The translations under genes and the position numbers were made by a program. A stretch of 5,262 nt of DNA from Nitrosospira sp. (GTDB taxonomy: Bacteria > Pseudomonadota > Gammaproteobacteria > Burkholderiales > Nitrosomonadaceae): NCBI GenBank assembly GCA_030453055.1, contig JAKDLC010000172.1, positions 1 to 5,262 on the forward strand. Direction: 5' to 3'. Shown here in pieces: positions 1 to 4,431 of this stretch. The stretch's first letter is position 1. Each line of letters starts with the position of its first letter. The notes beneath the pieces are model-generated. The model saw only the letters and a program-made list of their open reading frames with translations, made no database searches and was not told where the DNA came from.

Positions 1-147
1 TCTAGAGGACTGATTTATCAGTTAGATTCTTCACAATCCCGAGCCAATGCCGTGAATTTGGCCCGGTATGTCGTCCGGTCAACGGGTTGCCCGCTTCACT
101 CACCGCAATTCCTTGATTAGAGGACACGCAACAGAGGTCTCTGGAGT
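1..147. other. Left-edge segment without a recognised gene
   Basis: Frame 1 is open from the window edge to a TAG at 118-120 (39 codons), so this could be the tail of a gene entering from the left and converging on the antitoxin gene. The peptide resembles nothing I know, and an open stretch of this length is not unusual by chance. Two short inverted repeats are visible: ACTGAT-TT-ATCAGT at 9-22 and CAGAG-GT-CTCTG at 132-143. The second lies just past the antitoxin stop, but neither has a T-tract on the minus strand, so neither is a convincing terminator for the toxin/antitoxin operon. Confidence 0.25.
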
Positions 148-474
148 CTAGATATGCTGGCCGTTGTCGAGTTTTTCCGGCACTAGACGATAGCCAAGCG
201 CGTTCATGATCGAATTGACATTATCGAAGCGCGGATTTCCCTTGCTGGATAAGGCATGCTGAATGCCCTGCCGCGTCAAGCCGGTCTCCTCGGCAATATT
301 GCTGATGCCTTTTACCTTGGCGATAACCCGTAGCGATGCCAGCAGGGATGGCGAATCGTGATCCTCCGCATAAGCATCGAAAATCTCATCAAGGTAGGGG
401 TCGATTTCCTCGGGGTGGTCGCGGAAATACTCTTCCTCCACATCCCTGAATTGTCGGTATGTTCGCTTAGCCAT
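148..474 (-). CDS. XRE-family addiction module antidote protein (HI1420 / TIGR02684-like)
   Basis: This 108-residue antitoxin is the second gene of a type II toxin-antitoxin operon. It should bind and neutralise the RelE-like toxin encoded just upstream and repress the operon. The N-terminal third is acidic (many Asp and Glu, residues about 9-40), as expected for a toxin-binding segment. A helix-turn-helix follows at about 55-80, with the family signature IAEETGLTRQGIQHALSSKG, then the FDNVNSIMNALGYRL segment typical of the HI1420 antidote group. The ATG at 474 was chosen because it lies in an ATGGCTAA overlap with the toxin stop codon, giving an 8-nt overlap and translational coupling. The same frame stays open upstream only because it shadows the toxin gene. 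The order toxin then antitoxin is the normal one for this family, and the length is close to the usual 95-105 residues. The gene looks intact. Confidence 0.9.
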   Translation of the reverse strand: MAKRTYRQFRDVEEEYFRDHPEEIDPYLDEIFDAYAEDHDSPSLLASLRVIAKVKGISNIAEETGLTRQGIQHALSSKGNPRFDNVNSIMNALGYRLVPEKLDNGQHI

Positions 475-823
475 GATTTCTGTACTCCTTCCAGTATGCT
501 TTTGCTGCCTGTATGTCCCGCTCTTGGCTGGATTTATCTCCGCCGCATAACAGAACGACGATGCAATCAGCCTCTTCGCCAAAATAAATCCGATAGCCCG
601 GTCCAAAAAATATCCGAAGCTCTGAAACACCTTCGCCGACAGACCGGCAATCGCCAAACAGACCTTGTTCCAGCCTGCCCACACGCGTCAGGATAGAGCG
701 GCGTCCTTTCTGGTCACGCAGGCCATGGAGCCACTCCATGAAAGGCTCTTTGCCTCTCGCATCCTGATAGACAATGACTGTTTTTGGTCCTGTAGGCTGC
801 ACTGTTTCCTCATCTTTTACCAT
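467..823 (-). CDS. RelE/HigB-like addiction module killer protein (Gp49-like, HI1419 / TIGR02683)
   Basis: This 118-residue protein belongs to the phage-derived Gp49/HigB-like branch of the RelE superfamily, whose members are ribosome-associated mRNA interferases where tested. The family hallmarks are intact: FMEWLHGLRD (about 28-37), the LFGDCRSVGEGVSELRI block, the FGPGYRIYF strand, and LLCGGDKSSQERDI before a C-terminal helix (KAYWKEY). It is first in the operon and overlaps the antitoxin by 8 nt. The start is uncertain. The ATG at 823 has a poor ribosome-binding site and lies 6 nt from the operator palindrome. An in-frame TTG at 835 would sit inside the palindrome. A GTG at 802 is preceded by GAGGA (807-811) and would remove a 7-residue tail that the family does not need. 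I keep ATG 823. The domain itself is complete, so an active toxin is expected. Confidence 0.88.
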   Translation of the reverse strand: MVKDEETVQPTGPKTVIVYQDARGKEPFMEWLHGLRDQKGRRSILTRVGRLEQGLFGDCRSVGEGVSELRIFFGPGYRIYFGEEADCIVVLLCGGDKSSQERDIQAAKAYWKEYRNHG

Positions 824-829
824 ATCACA

Positions 830-847
830 TGCCAAATATATTTGGCA
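830..847. promoter_or_regulatory. 18-bp perfect palindrome, probable toxin-antitoxin operator
   Basis: TGCCAAATATATTTGGCA reads the same on both strands over all 18 bases. It ends 6 nt upstream of the toxin ATG (823). Antitoxins of the XRE type bind such dyads as dimers and shut down their own operon, so this is the natural operator. Position and symmetry are seen directly; binding is inferred. The right half supplies TTGGCA, which also fits as the -35 box of a rightward promoter (842-869), so repression could act in both directions. Confidence 0.72.
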
Positions 848-869
848 ATAGATTTGTGAAGGGTGTAAT
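842..869 (+). promoter_or_regulatory. Candidate sigma70 promoter reading rightward from the operator
   Basis: TTGGCA (842-847) and TGTAAT (864-869) are separated by 16 bp; each box differs from the sigma70 consensus at one position. Transcription would begin near 876 and run into the hairpin-rich, gene-free region that ends at the terminator at 1176-1199. The -35 box lies inside the 18-bp palindrome, so the same repressor could control it. It was found by eye and promoter matches of this quality do occur by chance, so confidence is moderate. Confidence 0.4.
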
Positions 870-975
870 TCCTTTTATGTGTATGGGGGGAAGCCTTCCC
901 CCTGCTGCAACCGCAGCGTAGCTGCGTTTTCCGGCACCCCCATCAACGGGGACATCCCGTAACGCCCCTCATGTC

Positions 976-1006
976 GTGAACCGGTTTCCGGTTCACCCTT
1001 ATTTTT
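976..1006 (+). terminator. Hairpin with AT-rich tail, possible terminator
   Basis: GTGAACCGG (976-984) and CCGGTTCAC (988-996) form a perfect 9-bp stem with a TTT loop, followed by CCTTATTTTT on the + strand. The uridine run starts 5 nt after the stem, so termination may be weak. The dyad could instead be a protein-binding site or part of a larger RNA fold. Confidence 0.4.
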
Positions 1007-1175
1007 ACTTCCCCCTGGGGATAAATTAATTTAACACAGAACCCGCTTCCACCAACTCCTCCCCCAATCTTCCGCACGCCGTTTACGGCGTTTGTGCAGA
1101 CCGGGTGGTTCCCCCTGACTTGGCTCCACCAGACCCTGTGTTTTCGCTCGTGTTACTCGCTTTCTCTGGGGTTTT

Positions 1176-1199
1176 CAACGCCAGCGGGCGTTGTTTTTT
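1176..1199 (+). terminator. Strong intrinsic terminator upstream of fic
   Basis: CAACGCC (1176-1182) pairs perfectly with GGCGTTG (1187-1193) around an AGCG tetraloop, followed at once by six T residues (1194-1199). This is a textbook rho-independent terminator on the + strand. No gene lies upstream on that strand, so it implies a rightward transcript across 870-1175, or it insulates the fic promoter from read-through. On the minus strand there is no T-tract after the stem. Confidence 0.75.
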
Positions 1200-1265
1200 A
1201 CCCTTTAAAACAGCCGCCGAGGAAAATTATTGCGGCTTTATCACTCACTGGCCAGTTTAAAAGGA

Positions 1266-1302
1266 ACCCAATTTTCGTAAACCTCAATTTGGAAAATTGG
1301 GT
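1266..1302. promoter_or_regulatory. 11-bp inverted repeat overlapping the fic promoter
   Basis: ACCCAATTTTC (1266-1276) and GAAAATTGGGT (1292-1302) are exact reverse complements separated by 15 nt. The right arm overlaps the proposed -35 box at 1289-1294 and runs into the first 10-bp tandem repeat. This is a plausible operator for the fic/antidote operon, with the encoded HTH protein or the Fic winged helix as candidate ligands. Binding is inferred. Confidence 0.5.
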
Positions 1303-1317
1303 ATAATAGGGCATAAT
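1289..1317 (+). promoter_or_regulatory. Candidate fic operon promoter
   Basis: TTGGAA (1289-1294) and CATAAT (1312-1317) are 17 bp apart, which fits a sigma70 promoter and puts the transcript start near 1324, about 35 nt before the fic ATG. Two perfect TATAAT hexamers (1302-1307, 1322-1327) occur in the neighbouring tandem repeats, but their upstream partners are poorer or wrongly spaced. The exact -10 box is therefore open. Confidence 0.5.
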
Positions 1318-1338
1318 AGGGTATAATCGGGCATCTAA
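1299..1338 (+). repeat. Four 10-bp tandem repeats in the fic promoter
   Basis: GGGTATAATA, GGGCATAATA, GGGTATAATC and the partial GGGCATCTAA follow each other without gaps at 1299, 1309, 1319 and 1329. The period is one helical turn, so a protein could contact the same face of the DNA at each unit. T and C alternate at the fourth base. The repeats lie over and after the likely -10 box, where bound protein would block transcription. Plasmid iterons could look similar, but those are usually longer and next to a replication gene, which is not seen here. Confidence 0.7.
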
Positions 1339-1358
1339 TCAGATATGACGGACAGACT

Positions 1359-2408
1359 ATGCAAGAACCCAAGATTGCCATTACACAAGAGCTTTTAAAA
1401 CTCATTGCCGAAATTGACGAGTTTAAGGGCAAGTGGGAAGCGCTTAAAAATATGTCGCCAGAGCGACTGCGCCAGCTTCGTAAAGTGGCAACGATTGAAA
1501 GCATCGGATCATCGACCCGGATTGAGGGCGCAAAGCTTACCGATATGCAGGTGGAAACCCTGCTATCCAATCTAACCTCGATCTCTTTCCAAAGCCGGGA
1601 CGAGCAGGAAGTGGCTGGCTATGCAGAGGCGATGGATATTATTTTCCAAGCCTACGAGGATATGAGTATCACCGAGAACCATATTCGCCAGGTTCACCAG
1701 ACCCTCTTGCGGCATAGCAGCAAAGATGAGCGACACCGTGGGGATTATAAGAAGCTTGATAATCACGTTGTCGCTATAGATGAGCACGGCAAGGAAATTG
1801 GTGTTGTCTTTGCAACCGCCACGCCATTCGACACCCCCCGCGAAATGGAAGAATTGGTGCGGTGGGTCAACAAGACCATTGCAGAGGATAGCCTTCACCC
1901 GCTTTTAATCGTGGCGGTCTTTATTGTCGTGTTTCTGGCCATTCACCCGTTTCAGGATGGAAACGGAAGGTTATCCCGTATCCTGACAACACTCATGCTG
2001 CTACGCGCCGGGTATGTTTATGTACCCTATGCTTCACTGGAAAACGTTGTCGAAGACAATAAGGATTTGTACTACAAGGCGCTACGCCGCACCCAAACCA
2101 CCCTTAAATCCGATAGCCCGGATTGGGAGCCTTGGCTGGGCTTTTTCCTGCGATGCTTGAAAAAGCAGAAGGTTAACCTTATTGCCAAGATCGAAAAAGA
2201 GACAACTTCGGATGATACGGCCTTGCCCGCCTTGTCTATTCAGATTCTGGAACTGCTCAAAAAGCACGAGCGGCTTACTATCACGGAAATAGTCGAACAT
2301 ACAGGCGCAAACCAGAATACGCTTAAAGTGCGCCTGAGAGAACTGGTTTCCATGGGACGGATTCTACGTCATGGTAAAGCTAGAGCAACTTGGTATGTAT
2401 TGAACTGA
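1359..2408 (+). CDS. Fic-domain protein AMP-transferase, class II, with C-terminal winged helix
   Basis: This is a complete 349-residue Fic protein. Such enzymes usually transfer AMP from ATP to a hydroxyl side chain of a target protein. The catalytic loop is fully canonical at 196-207 (HPFQDGNGRLSR): catalytic His196, metal-binding Asp200, phosphate-binding Asn202 and Arg204, and Arg207. The target-docking flap lies at about 153-171. The N-terminal half carries SSTRIEG (51-57), matching the inhibitory (S/T)xxxE(G/N) motif, with Glu56 expected to block the ATP site. Inhibition within the same chain and upstream of the core defines class II, as in Shewanella SoFic. Residues from about 291 to the end look like a winged-helix DNA-binding domain (LTITEIVEHTG, then TLKVRLRELVSMG). 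The cellular target cannot be read from sequence. The ATG at 1359 has only a weak ribosome-binding site (GGACAG). The antidote-like gene follows after 13 nt, so the two form an operon. Confidence 0.93.
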   Translation: MQEPKIAITQELLKLIAEIDEFKGKWEALKNMSPERLRQLRKVATIESIGSSTRIEGAKLTDMQVETLLSNLTSISFQSRDEQEVAGYAEAMDIIFQAYEDMSITENHIRQVHQTLLRHSSKDERHRGDYKKLDNHVVAIDEHGKEIGVVFATATPFDTPREMEELVRWVNKTIAEDSLHPLLIVAVFIVVFLAIHPFQDGNGRLSRILTTLMLLRAGYVYVPYASLENVVEDNKDLYYKALRRTQTTLKSDSPDWEPWLGFFLRCLKKQKVNLIAKIEKETTSDDTALPALSIQILELLKKHERLTITEIVEHTGANQNTLKVRLRELVSMGRILRHGKARATWYVLN

Positions 2409-2421
2409 AAGGTAACGAAAC

Positions 2422-2646
2422 ATGACGAGAGAAGCTATTCACCCCGGCAAATTTCTTGCTGATGAATTGGAAGAAATTGCTATGACGCGAACAGAGCTTG
2501 CGCGGCAAATCGATGTGCCTGCAAACCGTATCTCGCAGCTTATTCGTGGCAAACGTGACTTGACAGCAGATACGGCTCTACGGTTAGGACGGTTCTTCGG
2601 CACCGGCCCGGAACTGTGGTTGAACCTGCAAAAAACCTATGTGTAG
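2422..2646 (+). CDS. HigA-like HTH antidote protein, C-terminus cut short at a transposon end
   Basis: This 74-residue XRE protein belongs to the HigA antidote group (TIGR02607-like). It starts with the typical REAIHPGKFLADELEEI block (3-19), followed by an HTH (about 24-48, ELARQIDVPANRISQLIRGK) and the signature FFGTGPELWLNLQ (58-70). HigA proteins normally continue past LNLQ.xYDL for another 20 or more residues; here the frame ends at once after KTYV. The break coincides with position 2642, where TGTAGCAACC and a field of transposon-end repeats begin, so the native C-terminus was probably lost by insertion. The HTH is complete and may still bind DNA. The ATG has a GAAAGG ribosome-binding site 9 nt upstream and lies 13 nt after fic. 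No HigB toxin is present nearby, so Fic is the apparent partner and regulated gene, which is inferred from position only. Confidence 0.85.
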   Translation: MTREAIHPGKFLADELEEIAMTRTELARQIDVPANRISQLIRGKRDLTADTALRLGRFFGTGPELWLNLQKTYV

Positions 2647-2647
2647 C

Positions 2648-2807
2648 AACCTGCATTTCAAACTGAACCGACCAGCATTCAACGCGATTTTGAGCCAGGA
2701 ATAACTGCAACTATCCACTCCCGCAAACCGGGATTAACTGCAAATGAACCTGCATTTATCCTTGTCGACCTGCATTCGATCTTCGCGAACCAGGAATAAG
2801 TGCGACT
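2648..2807. repeat. Seven related sites in two orientations, probable transposase-binding array
   Basis: Direct-orientation sites: AACCTGCATTTCA (2648-2660), GACCAGCATTCA (2670-2681), AACCTGCATTTAT (2747-2759) and GACCTGCATTCGAT (2767-2780). Inverted sites: CCAGGAATAACTGCAACT (2695-2712), CCGGGATTAACTGCAAAT (2728-2745) and CCAGGAATAAGTGCGACT (2790-2807). The reverse complement of the first inverted site contains TGCAGTTATTCCTGG, which resembles TGCATTTATCCTTG of the third direct site, so all seven share a core near TGCANTTATTCC. Multiple sites of this kind at an element end are typical of transposases with several DNA-binding domains. An eighth likely site, AACCCGCATTCCAAT, lies at 4376-4390 in front of the resolvase. 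Confidence 0.65.
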
Positions 2808-2900
2808 GACTTGGCTCGCTCTTCAGCAGTGGAGTCTAGGAAGTAACGGAGCCAGATCACTGGCGGTAATTGTCAGCCCATAGTTTCTCTCAATGAGATT

Positions 2901-3010
2901 CAGTTGCAGGATCGCCTAATTTTAAAAGTCCGGAGTGGACGGTACAGGTGCTGGCCGTGTCCGAACTGCATGGGTCTCTCGACCACCTCGGTGTATCACG
3001 CGCATAGCGA
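2901..3010 (+). pseudogene. Decayed 5' fragment of the transposase gene
   Basis: By hand alignment, 2924-2997 matches 5095-5167, inside the transposase gene at the right edge, at 65 of 73 positions with one inserted base at 2974. The encoded peptide goes from KSPEWTVQVLAVSELHG into LSTTSVYHA after the frameshift, against KSPERAVQVLAVAELYG and LSTSSVYRA in the intact copy. Weaker similarity extends left to about 2901 (QLQ..DRL against QLRQRLDRL) across a deletion of about ten bases. The fragment has lost the resolvase and everything after the HTH region. It marks a second, older member of the same element family and cannot be functional. Confidence 0.8.
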
Positions 3011-3046
3011 GAAGAGATGAGACTGACATCTGGACAACGGAGGGTA

Positions 3047-4186
3047 TTATGTCTGATTCGGCCCCACAGGTGGCTTTGGACTCTCTAGCGAATCATTGGC
3101 TGCTGTTTGAGGAATTTTTTCCAACTCGTCAAGGGTCTCCTCCGCCGACTTACGCAGTGCTTGTATATGCTCCGCCGCGTCTTCATTCGTTTGAACTGCA
3201 GCGGCAAGAGCGGCGGTGAAGCGTTCTTTGGACTTTCTGGCGAGGTCCCTCGATTTTTCGAGCGAGATCCAGTGCAATAGGTCCGCAATGCGAAATGACG
3301 CTTGTTGCGATCGCAATAGAAGGGATTCTATCGCAGGCAGCGCTAGCGAAGAGTTTGCCTGTGAATACTCCGACAGTTGAGACCGGGCCTCAACTGCGGC
3401 CGCGAGAAAGCCTTCGAATATCGCCTTGAACTCATCTATATACTGGCCGAGACGCTTTAGATACTGTTCAGAGTCAGCAGCACTTTGCTGCAAAGTGAAG
3501 TCAAGGACTTCATCAGCGAGCGGGAACTGTCGAGCGATATGCGAAAGATTTGACCAGATCGTGCTCATGCCTAGGAAGAAGCGCAGTGCGTCAGTCCCAA
3601 GCAGATCTACATCCTCACGACGGAATTGCGTCGCCCAAATATTTGGAATGGTTGGGGTAGCACGGACGGCTGGCATCGCCAGCTCTCTTCCGAGCCGTTC
3701 GCGTACGTGTTCAAGGTTTTGCACAAAATCAGGAGGAAGGTTAGCCGGACCCGAGATGAGCTCAATGGATTCTCGAGCGGACAACAGCAATCGCAAAATG
3801 GGAGCTTGGATATCGATCTCCCTTGCCACGTGCACCGCGCTGTTCAGAAGATCCTGCAGTTCCTTTCTAAAAAGCCACATCTTGATTTCAGTCGCGTAGA
3901 CTAATGCAACGATGGCTCTCGCATTGGCAAGCCGATCTTCAGCTGCTGCCTTTTCGTTCAGTGCCGCTTGAGCCGCGGTCTTGCGGTCTTCGTCTCGATA
4001 TTTGTCTTGCTGCAAATGGCCCTGAGAGGAAACCCACAGAGCCGCAAGGGCACACAATGTGGCGCCGAGTGTTGACAGTAGTCCTAGTTCTTCTTTCTCA
4101 AATTTACCCCAAGCGATGTAGCCGAGTACACACAGCAGGAAGAATACTAGTAGCAGTAAAAAGAAGTTCCAAACTCGTCTGCTCAC
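3047..4186 (-). CDS. Two-helix membrane-anchored helical protein of unknown function
   Basis: I do not recognise this 379-residue protein. The N-terminus has two hydrophobic helices (about 5-27, rich in Leu and Phe, and 34-52) joined by a short acidic turn (FEKEE). Arginines before the first helix and the charged stretch after the second place both ends in the cytoplasm, so roughly 325 residues would be a cytoplasmic, mostly helical domain. Residues about 57-95 and the C-terminal region before about 365 are rich in Ala, Glu, Gln and Arg and may form coiled coils; the last dozen residues are Pro-rich and disordered. No enzymatic motif is visible. I chose the GTG at 4186 because a perfect AGGAGG lies 6 nt upstream (4193-4198); the longer TTG start at 4216 has no such site and would bury the Shine-Dalgarno inside the gene. 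It is a single gene between transposon sequences, which suggests cargo, possibly a defence or stress function, though nothing in the sequence proves that. Confidence 0.82.
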   Translation of the reverse strand: MSRRVWNFFLLLLVFFLLCVLGYIAWGKFEKEELGLLSTLGATLCALAALWVSSQGHLQQDKYRDEDRKTAAQAALNEKAAAEDRLANARAIVALVYATEIKMWLFRKELQDLLNSAVHVAREIDIQAPILRLLLSARESIELISGPANLPPDFVQNLEHVRERLGRELAMPAVRATPTIPNIWATQFRREDVDLLGTDALRFFLGMSTIWSNLSHIARQFPLADEVLDFTLQQSAADSEQYLKRLGQYIDEFKAIFEGFLAAAVEARSQLSEYSQANSSLALPAIESLLLRSQQASFRIADLLHWISLEKSRDLARKSKERFTAALAAAVQTNEDAAEHIQALRKSAEETLDELEKIPQTAANDSLESPKPPVGPNQT

Positions 4187-4192
4187 TACAAG

Positions 4193-4198
4193 CCTCCT
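4193..4198 (-). promoter_or_regulatory. Consensus Shine-Dalgarno deciding the start of the membrane-protein gene
   Basis: The minus strand reads AGGAGG, six nucleotides (CTTGTA) before the GTG at 4186-4184. It is the strongest ribosome-binding site in the window and sets the start 10 codons inside the longest open frame. Confidence 0.85.
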
Positions 4199-4302
4199 AA
4201 ATATCTTAACGTCCAAGAGTTAATCGAGGGGCCGTCTCAGAGTTGCGGCTTGGCAATGCTGCATAAACTAGCGGGTGCCTAATCTGATCTGAGCCGCGTC
4301 GA

Positions 4303-4326
4303 TCTGAACATTTAATATAGTACAGA
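4303..4326. promoter_or_regulatory. Candidate resolvase crossover site (res subsite I)
   Basis: TCTGAAC (4303-4309) and GTACAGA (4320-4326) are inverted repeats with one mismatch, separated by ATTTAATATA. Length, imperfect symmetry and AT-rich centre fit a subsite bound by a resolvase dimer. It lies about 135 bp before the resolvase start, a usual distance. Two more subsites would be expected between here and 4460 and are not clear by eye. Confidence 0.3.
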
Positions 4327-4403
4327 AACCTTCCGTTTGTTGGACTCGATTACCAGCCTCGCGCAAATGCGCTGTAACCCGCATTCCAATACTCCATAAT
4401 CTC

Positions 4404-4431
4404 TTTCCAATATTCAAATTCCAGCTATACT
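4404..4431 (+). promoter_or_regulatory. Candidate resolvase promoter
   Basis: TATACT (4426-4431) is a good -10 box, about 30 nt before the resolvase ATG. TTTCCA (4404-4409), 16 bp upstream, is a poorer -35 box. Resolvases usually repress their own promoter by binding res, and this arrangement would allow it. Confidence 0.4.

Larger units (their letters stand above)
870..1199 (+). ncRNA. Candidate structured non-coding RNA or hairpin-rich plasmid backbone region
   Basis: No credible protein gene lies between the toxin operon and fic (about 848-1358). The longest open frame (1094-1306) has no ribosome-binding site and runs across the terminator and the fic promoter. The stretch is instead dense in stems: GGGGGAAG/CTTCCCCC (886-902), CGCAGC-GTA-GCTGCG followed by TTTT (912-930), the perfect 9-bp stem GTGAACCGG-TTT-CCGGTTCAC followed by an AT-rich tail (976-1006), ACGCCG-TTTA-CGGCGT (about 1077-1092), and a strong terminator (1176-1199). 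With the promoter-like boxes at 842-869 this could be one RNA of about 320 nt. Two alternatives are serial terminators closing an older operon, or part of a plasmid mobilisation or replication region, where clustered dyads are common. I recognise no known RNA family, so the call is tentative. Confidence 0.3.
2642..3012 (+). mobile_element. Left-end relic of a Mu/TniA-type (DDE integrase-fold) transposon
   Basis: This gene-free stretch begins with TGTAGCAACC exactly where the HigA-like frame loses its family sequence. It then shows seven related short sites (2648-2807) and ends with a decayed copy of the first 50 or so codons of a transposase (about 2901-3010). The order terminal TG, repeated sites, start of transposase gene is what the left end of a Mu/Tn7/Tn5053-like element looks like. 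The rest of that element is missing: similarity stops near 3012 and the 3' end of the membrane-protein gene follows at 3047. Between 2810 and 2890 I see nothing further. The exact element family is not identified. Confidence 0.55.

Noticed and set aside
475..684. 70-residue N-terminal extension of the antitoxin frame
   Set aside because: It is the toxin gene read in another frame; the ATG at 474 in the ATGGCTAA overlap is the family-consistent start.
1115..1126. CTGACTTGGCTC shared with 2806-2817
   Set aside because: A 12-base match between two places in a 5-kb window is expected about once by chance, and the contexts are unrelated.
1094..1306. 70-residue open frame on the + strand between the toxin operon and fic
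   Set aside because: It has no ribosome-binding site, crosses a strong terminator and the fic promoter dyad, and its composition is not protein-like.
1299..1338. Reading the 10-bp repeats as a CRISPR array or plasmid iterons
   Set aside because: There are no spacers, so it is not CRISPR. The units are short, overlap promoter boxes, and no replication initiator gene is present.
2935..3219. 94-residue open frame on the + strand at the end of the membrane-protein gene
   Set aside because: Its first part is the transposase relic read out of frame and the rest is antisense to the C-terminus of the membrane-protein gene.
3426..4200. Open frames on the + strand opposite the membrane-protein gene
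   Set aside because: They are antisense to a gene with a perfect Shine-Dalgarno and clear membrane helices; their residues are Ser/Arg-rich shadow composition.
4381..4420. Minus-strand peptide-like reading (EYWKEIMEYWNAG) before the resolvase
   Set aside because: The frame is closed by a stop a few codons upstream and another downstream, with no start signal, so it is too short to support a gene.
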